Shown: one piece after another, positions 1 through 8,426 of the stretch
How the letters are laid out: each line of letters opens with the position of its first letter
Position numbering within the stretch: the stretch's first letter is position 1
DNA from: an uncultured Anaerolineae bacterium
GTDB taxonomy: Bacteria; Chloroflexota; Anaerolineae; Anaerolineales; Villigracilaceae
Direction: 5' to 3'
DNA length: 33,499 nt
NCBI GenBank assembly: GCA_903822545.1
Contig: CAIJPN010000094.1
Coordinates: 1 to 33,499, forward strand
Notes under the pieces: generated by a model
Seen by the model: the letters and a program-made list of their open reading frames with translations, nothing else
Database searches by the model: none
What the model was told of the DNA's origin: nothing
Translations under genes and position numbers: made by a program

Positions 1-299
1 AGTCGCAAAGGTTTTGAGAGAATTCTGCCTTGCGATTGCGCCAATTGTTTTTCCTGCCGATTTTGGGGCAAAAAAATCCAAAACTTGGCGTCTTGGCGAC
101 TTTGCGTTAGGTTCGTTGGTTTCAGATTTGGAATTGCTGCTTTTTGAGCCAAAATCAGACATCCTGAGTTACTTTTACGCCAACATTTTCGCGCAGGCTG
201 AAATGTCTTAAAAACCACATCAAAATCGTCAAAGTAAAGCTGTGCATTTTGCCGAATAATCAACAAAATGACAAAAACAATGTTTCAGGCTTAAATTAA
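1..299. other. Leading non-coding stretch, no supported gene
   Basis: A 65-codon open frame can be read at 14-211 (+), but it has no recognisable domain, no clear ribosome site and low-complexity content, so I do not call it a gene. The stretch contains an imperfect inverted repeat (59-74 with 141-156) around a G+C-richer core. Positions 212-299 are AT-rich and may hold the promoter of the following glycosyltransferase gene, but I could not pick a convincing -35/-10 pair. Confidence 0.5.
59..156. repeat. Imperfect inverted repeat, possible small mobile repeat
   Basis: The arm gattttggggcaaaaa (59-74) pairs with tttttgagccaaaatc (141-156) with two mismatches in 16. The 66 bases between contain the phrase cttggcgtcttggcgactt. 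The layout, terminal arms around a non-coding core, resembles the other palindromic elements of this window, but only one copy is seen here, so the call is weak. Confidence 0.3.
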
Positions 300-323
300 A
301 TGATCGAACCGTGCGGTACAATG

Positions 324-358
324 TGTCAAATCAGGAAATTTATGTCAAATCAGGAAAT
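324..358 (+). repeat. Tandem 16-base direct repeat at the GT61 start
   Basis: The 16-mer tgtcaaatcaggaaat occurs at 324-339 and again at 343-358. The first copy provides the AGGA that precedes the ATG at 342 by five bases, and the second copy begins inside that ATG. The repeat therefore bears on which start codon of the following gene is used. Confidence 0.7.
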
Positions 359-1367
359 CATATATCCAAGCAATATTTCCATTAGGAAATTACCAATAAA
401 CTTTTCACCAGCAGACTCAGGTATATTTGAACATGAGTTAAAAGTAGAAATTCATCCAACCTTCTTACTCCGCCTAAAAGGAATTAATATTTCTTCAGAT
501 GGGATACTTTTTCGAGGAATACATGTTCTGCCAGAAACTTTTCCTATACCTGCGCTAAAAACAAACTGGATTAATTCCACGGCTTATATAAAATTCCTTG
601 CTAAAAATTTATTATCTCATTATCGAAAATTCGAAAATGCTGTTTGGATTACAGATACCTGGAGCAATGGATACTTTCACTGGCTTACTGATGCATTACC
701 CAGATTATATGTTATGGGAGAATGGATCGAAAACGAATTGCTCCTGTTACCCCAGAGTTTCCAAGAAATAAACTATATATTGCCATCGTTAAAACCATTT
801 TCGGTTCGAAACTTGGAATTCATGAAAGGCACAGTTCACATCAAAAATCTTAAAATGCCCATGCATACAGCGCCAACAGGAAATTTCAACGAATCAATAA
901 TCCGGGAGGTAAGAGGGTTAATTACTGATTACTACAAACATACTGATTGTGAAATTATCGGTAATAAAATTTACGTCAGTCGAAGCAAAGCGCGCAAACG
1001 AAAAATTTCTAATGAAGAAGAATGTTTAGCCATCTTAGCCGAATATGGATTCAAAATTATTTATTTTGAAGACTATACTTTTGAACAACAAGTTAAGATA
1101 GCTATGAATGCAAAGTATATTATTTCCAATCATGGGGCTGGCTTAACGAACATCCTTTTTATGGAATCGGGGAGCTGTGTTCTTGAGCTACGGAAGGAAG
1201 GGGATTTCCTCGATAATTGCTATTTTTCCATGGCATCTGCTATGAATTTACACTATTTCTATCAACTTTGCATCGCAGAAAACCCTGAAGAGGATGCCCA
1301 TACGGCAAACTTGATAATAGATTGTAATTTATTACGAAAAAATATCGAGAGCATGCTAGCCCTTTAG
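342..1367 (+). CDS. Glycosyltransferase family 61 (DUF563-like) protein
   Basis: Probable glycosyltransferase of the GT61/DUF563 family, which adds sugars during surface polysaccharide assembly at the cytoplasmic side. About 341 residues from the ATG at 342, a normal length for the family. Visible family signatures are NGYFHWLTDALPRL around residues 109-122 and the C-terminal SNHGAGLTNILFM around 262-274. I prefer the ATG at 342 because AGGA lies five bases upstream. An ATG at 300 would add 14 residues of poor character and has only a distant AGG. The gene is AT-rich, like the following glycosyltransferase and methyltransferase-like genes but unlike the later core genes. The next gene begins eight bases after its stop, so the two are probably co-transcribed. 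The sugar donor and acceptor cannot be told from sequence. Family call is firm, exact reaction unknown. Confidence 0.82.
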   Translation: MSNQEIIYPSNISIRKLPINFSPADSGIFEHELKVEIHPTFLLRLKGINISSDGILFRGIHVLPETFPIPALKTNWINSTAYIKFLAKNLLSHYRKFENAVWITDTWSNGYFHWLTDALPRLYVMGEWIENELLLLPQSFQEINYILPSLKPFSVRNLEFMKGTVHIKNLKMPMHTAPTGNFNESIIREVRGLITDYYKHTDCEIIGNKIYVSRSKARKRKISNEEECLAILAEYGFKIIYFEDYTFEQQVKIAMNAKYIISNHGAGLTNILFMESGSCVLELRKEGDFLDNCYFSMASAMNLHYFYQLCIAENPEEDAHTANLIIDCNLLRKNIESMLAL

Positions 1368-1375
1368 TAAACACC

Positions 1376-2350
1376 ATGAAAACATCCCCGATTGCCATCT
1401 TTACTTATAATCGCCCGGCGCATACGCTCCGGATGCTTGAATCTTTATCAACCTGCCCCAGGTTAGATGAATGCGATATTTTTATTTTCAATGATGCTCC
1501 ACGTGTACCAGAACATTCCCAAAAAGTAGTTGAAGTTCGTTCCTTGATACATGAATGGGCCAAAGAACATCATGCCAGGGTTATAGAAAGAACTGAAAAC
1601 CTGGGGCTGTCGAGATCCATCGTAACATCAGTAACAGAGTTATGTTCCACCTATGGGCAAATCATTGTTATCGAAGATGACCTGGTGCTCCACCCTGCCT
1701 TTATTCAATATATGCTATCTGCGCTCGAGCGTTACCGGGGTGATGAGAAAGTCGGCCAGGTATCAGGGTACATATTCCCTGCCAAATTTGCAAAACTTCC
1801 CGAGGATGCTGTATTTTTACCACTGGGTTCATCCTGGGGTTGGGCTACCTGGCAGCGCTCATGGGAATTATATGATCCCAAGGATCCCAAAGCCACAGAA
1901 ATTTTGACAAATCATAAGCTGCGCTTCAAGTTTGACCTGGATGGCGCTTTTCCTTACTCAGCCATGCTGGAGCAATCTTTACAGGGTAAAAACCAGGCAT
2001 GGGACATCTGGTTATATTGGTCTTATTTTTCAAGAGGAATGCTTACTTTATTTCCCTGCCAATCCCTGGTTAATAACATTGGTTTCGATGGCACGGGGTA
2101 TCATTATAAACAGACCAGCATCACTTCAAAAAAACATTCCTTTTCTACAGACTTGGCTGATTGGTCTGCAACTCATCACTTTCGCCTTCCTAATCAAGTT
2201 GAAAGCAATAATGAATGTTTGCATACCTTTCAGGAATTTTTAAAAAACATTCACCCGCCAGTTCCCTTATATAAAAGATTTTTGCATAAGCTAAAAAAAT
2301 ATATCATCAAAATCAATCATTTGTTACCGGATAAAATCTCACATACTTAA
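1376..2350 (+). CDS. GT-A fold glycosyltransferase (GT2/GNT-I-like)
   Basis: Probable nucleotide-sugar glycosyltransferase of 324 residues. The N-terminus (IAIFTYNRPAHTLRMLESL, residues 6-24) is the usual opening of GT-A fold enzymes. The metal/nucleotide-binding acidic motif is EDD at residues 100-102 (IIVIEDDLVLHPAF), in the place seen in GNT-I-like and related bacterial sugar transferases. A Trp-rich segment, SSWGWATWQRSWE, around residues 152-164, is also typical of this group. No signal peptide or membrane span. It follows the GT61 gene by eight bases and no clear Shine-Dalgarno is visible, so translation may depend on the upstream gene. A 303-base AT-rich gap follows. The donor sugar is unknown. 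Confidence 0.82.
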   Translation: MKTSPIAIFTYNRPAHTLRMLESLSTCPRLDECDIFIFNDAPRVPEHSQKVVEVRSLIHEWAKEHHARVIERTENLGLSRSIVTSVTELCSTYGQIIVIEDDLVLHPAFIQYMLSALERYRGDEKVGQVSGYIFPAKFAKLPEDAVFLPLGSSWGWATWQRSWELYDPKDPKATEILTNHKLRFKFDLDGAFPYSAMLEQSLQGKNQAWDIWLYWSYFSRGMLTLFPCQSLVNNIGFDGTGYHYKQTSITSKKHSFSTDLADWSATHHFRLPNQVESNNECLHTFQEFLKNIHPPVPLYKRFLHKLKKYIIKINHLLPDKISHT

Positions 2351-2653
2351 AACACTTGCACAAAGGAAACACGTTATTCAAAAAAAAACGCAAAAATTTG
2401 CTAAAAGTTAATAGATTTCTCTACTGAACAAGTTTTCCTACCAATAATATTAAGGTTTGAGCTTTTATCCAGTAAGAAACATATAGGCATTACTACCGAC
2501 TGTTGTTTCTAATTATATTTTAGCGTGTTGTCACAAAGCAATGTTTTTATGTCCACCAAATATTAGGCAAAAATAACGCTAACAGATTGAATGTAAGACC
2601 AAGATATTTTCAACTACAATATCATTTTTAATTTAGACCACAAACCAGCATAT
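2351..2653. other. AT-rich intergenic gap, possible promoter
   Basis: No coding frame or RNA gene is recognisable in these 303 bases. The sequence is very AT-rich. A TACAAT at 2615-2620 could serve as a -10 box for the next gene, but no good -35 lies 16-18 bases upstream. The gap breaks the otherwise tight gene packing and may separate two transcription units. Confidence 0.4.
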
Positions 2654-3601
2654 ATGAAAACCTTATTTCATCAAATTTTAGATCGATTCAAAAAATATCT
2701 CCAACCGGTAAATGAACTTCGTAGTATGGATATAAAACTCGAACGCCTTCTTATACAGACTGTTCAAGGGCGTATTCGTGAATTTCATTCTATTCCCCCT
2801 CTGGAAAACCTTTCGGACGCCGAGTTCCAAGTTTTTTCGCAATGGGGTGAAGATGGAATCATACAGTATCTAATTGCCCGGATACCAGTAAAAAACTTAA
2901 CCTTTGTGGAGTTCGGGGTACAAGATTATCTGGAATCCAATACCCGTTTTTTGCTGATGAACAATAACTGGAGCGGGCTGGTGATCGATTCCGATCCCCA
3001 ATATATCCAAAATATTCAGGCACGGGATTATTACTGGAGACATGAGTTACAAGCAGTCTGCACATTCATTACAGTTGAAAATATCAATGAAACAATTAAA
3101 AATGCGGGGATCGAGGGTGATATAGGGTTATTGAGTATTGATATTGACGGGAACGATTATTGGATATGGGATGCCATCACTGTTATTTCTCCCCGTATCG
3201 TGGTTGTTGAATACAATGGCGTCTTTGGGAAAGATCGATTTGTAACCATTCCCTATCGCCCTGATTTTGTACGGACGAAGGCACATTACTCCAACCTGTT
3301 TTTTGGAGCTTCCCTGCGAGCTTTTTGCTTGCTGGCTGAGAAAAAAGGTTATTTCTACGCCGGTTCCAACAGCGCCGGAACAAATGCTTTTTTTGTTCGT
3401 AATGATTTAGCAACTGATGTTATCAGGCAGGAGCCTGGTCGCAATTTTATTATGAGCAAGGTACGCGAAGCCAGGGATAAGGCTGGGAATTTAGTGTTTA
3501 CATCAGGTAGCGCAAGAACGAGTTTGATATCTGATATGAAAGTAGTGGATTTGGAGAATAATTGTGAAATTATTCTGGCAGAAGTGCTGGAGAATAAGTG
3601 A
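2654..3601 (+). CDS. FkbM-like SAM-dependent methyltransferase family protein
   Basis: Protein of 315 residues with the layout of an FkbM-like class I methyltransferase. FSQWGEDGII at 61-70 precedes a motif I-like FVEFGV (84-89), then GLVIDSD (108-114, the acidic residue that would bind the SAM ribose) and LLSIDIDGNDYW (159-170), which matches the conserved acidic region of FkbM proteins. The classical Gly-rich GxGxG loop is reduced, so catalysis by SAM is inferred. In this setting it may O-methylate a sugar of the polysaccharide. Its stop overlaps the GTG start of the next gene by four bases (GTGA), indicating translational coupling with the NeuD-like acetyltransferase. Composition is AT-rich in the first two thirds. 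A family of unknown function with the same fold is the main alternative. Confidence 0.68.
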   Translation: MKTLFHQILDRFKKYLQPVNELRSMDIKLERLLIQTVQGRIREFHSIPPLENLSDAEFQVFSQWGEDGIIQYLIARIPVKNLTFVEFGVQDYLESNTRFLLMNNNWSGLVIDSDPQYIQNIQARDYYWRHELQAVCTFITVENINETIKNAGIEGDIGLLSIDIDGNDYWIWDAITVISPRIVVVEYNGVFGKDRFVTIPYRPDFVRTKAHYSNLFFGASLRAFCLLAEKKGYFYAGSNSAGTNAFFVRNDLATDVIRQEPGRNFIMSKVREARDKAGNLVFTSGSARTSLISDMKVVDLENNCEIILAEVLENK

Positions 3602-4260
3602 AATCAAAAGATTTTTCCGTAAAGCGAAAAATGGTGATCCTTGGCGCAGGTGGCATGGCCCGCGAAGCTGCCTGGATTGCAGAGGAGATCAGCCAGCGCA
3701 GCCCTTCTCTGGCCTGGCAGGTTATAGGTTTTTGGCAGGCTGATCCCCAGCTAATTGGAACAATTATCAATGGATATCCGGTATTAGACCCCACCCAGCT
3801 AGATGGGCATGGGATGTATGCGATTGCGGCCATTGGTCAACCTGCCATCAGGCAGAAAGTGGTTAAGCAGGCAATTGAAAAAGGTTTCTCTTTTGCCAGA
3901 TTGATTCACCCGGATGTGGTTTTGGATTTCAATACGACAAGTATGGGTGATGGCGTGATTATTTGCCCTGGCACAACCCTGACCACAAACATCACCATTG
4001 GCCAACACGTTATCATCAACGCTGGTTGTACTGTCTCGCACGACTGCATACTCGAAGATTATGCTACACTATCACCCGGATGTCACCTGGCCGGATTTAC
4101 CCACCTGGAAGAAATGGCTTTCATGGGGATCGGCTCGGTTACAATTGAAAACCATCACATTGGCAGGCAGTCTGTGGTCGGCGCAGGAGCGGTTGTTATT
4201 GATGATATCCCGGCAAATTCGACGGCCATTGGTATTCCGGCAAAGGTAAAGCATCAATGA
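3598..4260 (+). CDS. NeuD/PglD-family sugar N-acetyltransferase
   Basis: Acetyl-CoA-dependent transferase of the NeuD/PglD/PerB family, 220 residues, the usual length. The N-terminal Rossmann-like domain that binds the nucleotide sugar starts with VILGAGGMA (13-21). The C-terminal left-handed beta-helix (about 105-215) has hexapeptide repeats such as ITIGQHVIINAGCTVSHDC. His148 in TVSHD corresponds to the catalytic His of PglD. The end, GIPAKV, is typical. The GTG start overlaps the previous stop, and GGAG sits eight bases upstream, supporting this start rather than the internal ATG at 3631. The gene overlaps the next by ATGA. The aminotransferase two genes on would make the amino sugar it acetylates, so an N-acetylated 4-amino sugar is the likely product. 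An O-acetyl role, as for NeuD itself, is the alternative. Confidence 0.85.
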   Translation: MKSKDFSVKRKMVILGAGGMAREAAWIAEEISQRSPSLAWQVIGFWQADPQLIGTIINGYPVLDPTQLDGHGMYAIAAIGQPAIRQKVVKQAIEKGFSFARLIHPDVVLDFNTTSMGDGVIICPGTTLTTNITIGQHVIINAGCTVSHDCILEDYATLSPGCHLAGFTHLEEMAFMGIGSVTIENHHIGRQSVVGAGAVVIDDIPANSTAIGIPAKVKHQ

Positions 4261-5531
4261 GCAAAAAAATTAAGATCGCCATCAATGCAAATATTCAACC
4301 AAACGTTTCTTCTACGGGAGGAGTAGCAAGCGTATTGATGGGTCTGATCTGTGCATTGGGACAATTGGATGGCCCGGAAGAATTCCATATCCTTGGCCCG
4401 GCAGCTCACAATGAGTGGTTGATGCCTTACCTGGAGAAAAACCAGAAATTAGTGCGCCTGCCGCACACCGCTCTCTCATCATGGCTGAAAAGAGAGCTAC
4501 AGAATTTCCTGATGCGTGCGCCGGGGATTTATGCCCCATCAGAACCGGCGCTGCGCATCTCACAGGGCTTTTACGAATCCCTGGGTTGCAGCGTGATCCA
4601 CTTCCCTTACCAGGAATTTGTGTTATGCGCTTTGCCAACAGTGTACACCCCACACGATTTACAATATCGTCATTATCCACAATTTTTTACCGCCACGGGC
4701 ATTGCCGAACGTGACCGGATGATCCACAATGGATGCCATTACGCTCAAGCCATCACAGCAGGCTCAGAGTGGATCAAGCAAGATATCATTCGCCAATATC
4801 AAATCCCACCAGGTAAAATCCACGTTATTCCCTGGGCAGCGCCAACAACGGTTTCGGCCAGCCCGGCACAAGAAATGTTGGCAGCCACCAGGGAAAAATA
4901 TCACCTGCCAGGGTCATTCTGCATTTACCCTGCGGTCACCTGGCCGCACAAAAACCATCTACGCCTGTTACAAGCGCTTACTTTCCTGCGGGATCATCAT
5001 AATGTCCGTGTAAACCTGGTATGCACAGGTGGCAAGGTAGAGCCAAGCTGGTCAGAGATACAGGCATATATCTCTGAAAATGCGTTGAGCGACCAGGTAA
5101 TTTTTTTAGGATACATTCCACAGCAAGACTTACGCGCTTTATACAAATTGGCCGATTTCGCTGTGATTCCCACTTTGTTTGAGGCGGCCAGCGGCCCAAT
5201 TTTCGAGTCCTGGCAGGATGCTATTGCTGTAGCCTGCTCAAATGTAACCTCGCTTCCAGAACAAGTGCAAACTGCCGGGCTAATATTCGACCCATATTCG
5301 GTAGAAAGCATCGCCAATACCATCCAAATACTGGCAACTGACAGGCAAACCCGAATGGAACTGGCAGCCCGTGGGCAAAACCGCCTGGCTGATTTTAGCT
5401 GGGAACGCACCGCCAAGGCCTATCGCGCGCAATATCGCCGGCTGGCAGGAGTAACACTCAGCCAGGAAGACCAGGAATTAATTGGCTGGGATTGGATGCG
5501 CTTCCCTAATAAATCCAAATCGAAGGAATGA
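4257..5531 (+). CDS. GT4-type glycosyltransferase (GT-B fold)
   Basis: Retaining glycosyltransferase of the GT4 group, 424 residues, acting on the lipid-linked oligosaccharide at the inner face of the membrane. The opening IKIAINANIQPNVSSTGGVAS has the Gly-rich acceptor loop. IYPAVTWPHKNH around 223-234 marks the second Rossmann domain and resembles mannosyltransferases of O-antigen clusters. FEAASGPIFESW (308-319) holds the E-x7-E donor motif. No membrane span. It overlaps both the NeuD-like gene upstream and the aminotransferase gene downstream by ATGA junctions, so the three form a tightly coupled unit. The link with perosamine-type genes suggests it may transfer the amino sugar made by its neighbours, but this is inference. 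Confidence 0.87.
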   Translation: MSKKIKIAINANIQPNVSSTGGVASVLMGLICALGQLDGPEEFHILGPAAHNEWLMPYLEKNQKLVRLPHTALSSWLKRELQNFLMRAPGIYAPSEPALRISQGFYESLGCSVIHFPYQEFVLCALPTVYTPHDLQYRHYPQFFTATGIAERDRMIHNGCHYAQAITAGSEWIKQDIIRQYQIPPGKIHVIPWAAPTTVSASPAQEMLAATREKYHLPGSFCIYPAVTWPHKNHLRLLQALTFLRDHHNVRVNLVCTGGKVEPSWSEIQAYISENALSDQVIFLGYIPQQDLRALYKLADFAVIPTLFEAASGPIFESWQDAIAVACSNVTSLPEQVQTAGLIFDPYSVESIANTIQILATDRQTRMELAARGQNRLADFSWERTAKAYRAQYRRLAGVTLSQEDQELIGWDWMRFPNKSKSKE

Positions 5532-5533
5532 TC

Positions 5534-6640
5534 ATGCAAAAAAGTATCCCCGTATCAGAACCTGCTTTATCAGGGAACGAAAAGCAATATGTTTTAGATT
5601 GCCTGGAAAGCAATTGGATCTCTTCCAACGGGAAGTATATCGGCGCTTTCGAGAAAGGTTTTGCCGATTTTTGTGGCGTCAGGCATGCGCTTTCGTGCGC
5701 AAACGGAACGGTAGCCCTGCACCTGGCCTTGCTGGGGCTGGGGATCAAGCCCGGCGATGAGGTGATCGTACCCACCCTGACCTATGTAGCCACCGCCAAT
5801 GCGGTAGTTTATTGCGGCGCGAAACCGGTTTTTGTGGATAGCGACCCGCTGACCTGGAATATGGCCCCGGCTGAAGTAGAAAGAGCTATTACACCCCAGA
5901 CCCGGGCGATCATCATCGTGCACATCTATGGCTGTCCGGCTGAAATGGATGCGCTGCTGGGAATTGCCCGCAGGCATGGTTTATATGTTATCGAGGATGC
6001 CGCTGAAGCGCATGGGGCAGAATATGACCAAAAGCGGGTAGGCAGTTTTGGGGATGTTTCAACCTTCAGCTTTTACGGTAACAAAATCATCACCACCGGC
6101 GAAGGTGGCATGGTTACTACCAACGACAGCACCCTGGCTGCCAGGATGCTCCAGATCAAGGGGCAGGGCATGGATCCCCAGCGGCGTTACTGGTTCCCGA
6201 TCATTGGCTACAATTACCGTATGACCAACATCGAGGCCGCCATCGGGCTGGCACAATTGGAAAAAATTGACTGGCATATCCAACGCCGTATCGAGATCGC
6301 CAGGCGCTACCAGGCCAACCTGGCCGGTGAAAAAGTCAGCTTCCAGCCAGAACCAGCCAAAGGGCGCAATGTTTACTGGATGACCAGCCTGGTACTGGAT
6401 GAAGGAATTGGGATTTCACGCGATGAGTTGCGGGAAAAACTGGCGGCCAGCGGCATTGAAACCCGCCCATTCTTCTATCCACTGCACACCCTGCCCATGT
6501 ATGCCGTTGATTCCACCGGAAAATCCTTCCCGGTTGCCAGCCGCCTTTCGGCACAGGGCATCAACCTGCCATCTTATTCCTCTCTGGAAGATAGTGACAT
6601 CGATTTTGTTTGCACTGCCATTCAAGCTACCCTGCGCTGA
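5534..6640 (+). CDS. DegT/DnrJ/EryC1 aminotransferase, GDP-perosamine synthase-like
   Basis: PLP-dependent sugar aminotransferase, 368 residues from the ATG at 5534. It would convert a nucleotide-linked 4-keto-6-deoxy sugar to the 4-amino sugar. The segment STFSFYGNKIITTGEGGM carries the PLP lysine (Lys184), and EDAAEAHGA the cofactor-binding Asp155. The start IPVSEPALSGNEKQYVLDCL and the pattern NWISSNGKYI closely recall GDP-perosamine synthases (PerA/RfbE), although PglC/PglE-type enzymes are also related. An ATG at 5528 overlaps the previous stop (ATGA), but the GGA of the ribosome site abuts it, so the ATG at 5534, six bases on, is better placed. With the NeuD/PglD-like protein it forms a plausible PerA/PerB-type pair. 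The needed dehydratase is not in the window. Confidence 0.87.
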   Translation: MQKSIPVSEPALSGNEKQYVLDCLESNWISSNGKYIGAFEKGFADFCGVRHALSCANGTVALHLALLGLGIKPGDEVIVPTLTYVATANAVVYCGAKPVFVDSDPLTWNMAPAEVERAITPQTRAIIIVHIYGCPAEMDALLGIARRHGLYVIEDAAEAHGAEYDQKRVGSFGDVSTFSFYGNKIITTGEGGMVTTNDSTLAARMLQIKGQGMDPQRRYWFPIIGYNYRMTNIEAAIGLAQLEKIDWHIQRRIEIARRYQANLAGEKVSFQPEPAKGRNVYWMTSLVLDEGIGISRDELREKLAASGIETRPFFYPLHTLPMYAVDSTGKSFPVASRLSAQGINLPSYSSLEDSDIDFVCTAIQATLR

Positions 6641-6654
6641 ACCGCAATATCCTT

Positions 6655-7587
6655 ATGTCATCCCCGCGCGTTTCCATCATCACCCCATCTTATAACCAGG
6701 CCCAATACCTGGAACAGTGCATCGTATCGGTGCTGGAGCAGGATTATCCCAACATCGAATATATCATCATGGATGGCGGCTCAAGCGATGGCAGCGTGGA
6801 GATCATCAAGAAATACGCGCATCGCCTGGCTTACTGGGTCAGCCAGCCTGATGGCGGGCAGTCCGCCGCCATCAATGCCGGGCTGCGCCGCTCTACCGGG
6901 GAAATATGGGCCTGGATGAATGCTGACGATGCCTACCTGCCAGGAGCAGTTAGCAAAGCAGCAGCCTGGCTGTTCGAACACCCAGAGCACGATATTATTT
7001 ATGGCGATTGCATAGAAATAGATGCAAATGGGGCTAATTTGCATTACCGGCAGTCAAAAAAAATAGAGCCTTCCAAAATGATGACTGATGGAATCCATAT
7101 CCCATCTGGCTCCACATTCATTCGAAGGAGAGTAAGAGAACATATTGGTAATCTTAACGAATCTCTTCATTACGTTATGGATATAGAGTATTGGCTGAGA
7201 GCTTTCCTAAAAGTGTCTTTTGGTTACGTTCCTGAAACACTTTCCCAATATAGAATCCACGCAAAAGCCAAAACTTTCGATAGTGACCAAAGCAGAGTGC
7301 GTGGAGAAGAAATGCTTAATACATATCTTGCCTTTTGGAATCGAGCTGATATTCCACCGCATCTCAAACCAATTCGCACCCGCTCTCTTGCAGGTATTTG
7401 CCTTTTCGCTGCCGATTTGGCCTGTAGTGTTGGGGACCGCCCGCTTTGTTTGCAGTATATTCAAAAAGCTTTCAATCTGGATGGGATAACTGCTATCCAA
7501 CCTCGATTGATACGCTTATTAATTCACATGTTCTTTTCAGAACGCGCAGTACGTTATATAAGAAATTTTTGGAAAACTGCGGCATAA
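6655..7587 (+). CDS. Family 2 glycosyltransferase (mosaic composition)
   Basis: GT2 glycosyltransferase of 310 residues from the ATG at 6655. An in-frame ATG at 6610 lies inside the previous gene and adds residues that do not fit the family. The N-terminal SIITPSYNQAQYLEQCI (7-23), MDGGSSDGS (39-47) and WMNADDAYLPG (87-97, acidic metal-binding residues 91-92) are classical GT2 motifs. The C-terminal third contains VMDIEYWLRA, typical of GT2 enzymes of this subgroup. The start lies 14 bases after the aminotransferase stop. The odd feature is composition. In the first third, 6841-6900 has 44 of 60 bases G or C. In the rest, 7141-7200 has 20 of 60. The frame is intact, so if this is a recombination joint it is functional. 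Confidence 0.86.
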   Translation: MSSPRVSIITPSYNQAQYLEQCIVSVLEQDYPNIEYIIMDGGSSDGSVEIIKKYAHRLAYWVSQPDGGQSAAINAGLRRSTGEIWAWMNADDAYLPGAVSKAAAWLFEHPEHDIIYGDCIEIDANGANLHYRQSKKIEPSKMMTDGIHIPSGSTFIRRRVREHIGNLNESLHYVMDIEYWLRAFLKVSFGYVPETLSQYRIHAKAKTFDSDQSRVRGEEMLNTYLAFWNRADIPPHLKPIRTRSLAGICLFAADLACSVGDRPLCLQYIQKAFNLDGITAIQPRLIRLLIHMFFSERAVRYIRNFWKTAA

Positions 7588-7621
7588 ACCAATCTGATTC
7601 GAAATAATCACAGGATTATCC

Positions 7622-8410
7622 ATGAACACTAAAAACGAAATGCTTAACACATTTATCGCAAATTCTTTATATTCTGCGACAGTAGACAAAAAAAAACTGG
7701 CGTTCATTTTCTCTGCGATCATAGATTATGCAAACAAGACCGGAAAAAGTATTAAATCCTTGCATATTTTAGAAGTAGGTTGTGGATCAGGAGGAATAAC
7801 CATTCCATTGACAACCCTTGGCTGCCAAATTCGCGCTTTTGACCTTGACCGTGATGCCATAGGAAGAATCCAATCGATTGCATTACAAAATAATCTTCAG
7901 AATCTGGTGGTTAGCGTAGATGATGGTCAAAACTTTTTTGATGACCAACATTATGATATTGTGATTGCTTCTGAAGTTTTTGAACATGTAATGATGCCAG
8001 AATTGCTGGCAGAGAGCATCGTAAAAAGGATGCTGGATGGTGGATATTTAATTGTTACCACCCCTAACGGGTTTGGGCCTTGGGAATTATTCAACCGCAT
8101 TAACATCACTATTTACTTGAAAAAATGGAATTTTATACGACGTATTTTTCGGAAACCGCTTTACAAAAAAGGCAGTGGGGTAGATCACTGCCAATTTTAT
8201 ACACAATCCCGACTAGTAAGATTATTTACTGCACATCAATTAAAGCTAGTGAAGTCTGCCAACTCTGACTTTATATTGTCGATTTTCGGACGACTACTTA
8301 AGAAAAATCCGTTTTTAGGCAAACTTGATACAAAAGTAGCAGATGTACTTCCAGCATGGGCTGTAAGCGGCTGGTATTTCGTATTCATATTAGCTCCTGA
8401 CCATAAATAA
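7622..8410 (+). CDS. Class I SAM-dependent methyltransferase
   Basis: Methyltransferase of 262 residues. Motif I is LEVGCGSGG (50-58), followed by FDLD (73-76, ribose-binding acid) and DIVIASEVFEHV (112-123), the typical motif IV region of Methyltransf_11/Ubie-like enzymes. GYLIVTTPNGFG (131-142) is post-motif. AGGA five bases upstream of the ATG supports the start. It probably methylates a sugar or a sugar end group of the polysaccharide; methylation of a quinone precursor is possible for this fold but not supported by position. The gene is AT-rich, like its neighbours to about 11.7 kb. The following 306 bases contain what looks like a decayed gene. Confidence 0.82.
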   Translation: MNTKNEMLNTFIANSLYSATVDKKKLAFIFSAIIDYANKTGKSIKSLHILEVGCGSGGITIPLTTLGCQIRAFDLDRDAIGRIQSIALQNNLQNLVVSVDDGQNFFDDQHYDIVIASEVFEHVMMPELLAESIVKRMLDGGYLIVTTPNGFGPWELFNRINITIYLKKWNFIRRIFRKPLYKKGSGVDHCQFYTQSRLVRLFTAHQLKLVKSANSDFILSIFGRLLKKNPFLGKLDTKVADVLPAWAVSGWYFVFILAPDHK

Positions 8411-8426
8411 GTAGACTTAACCTGAG

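Noticed and set aside
14-211. 65-codon open frame at the left edge
   Set aside because: No domain, no ribosome site, low-complexity residues, and it covers an inverted repeat with a non-coding look.
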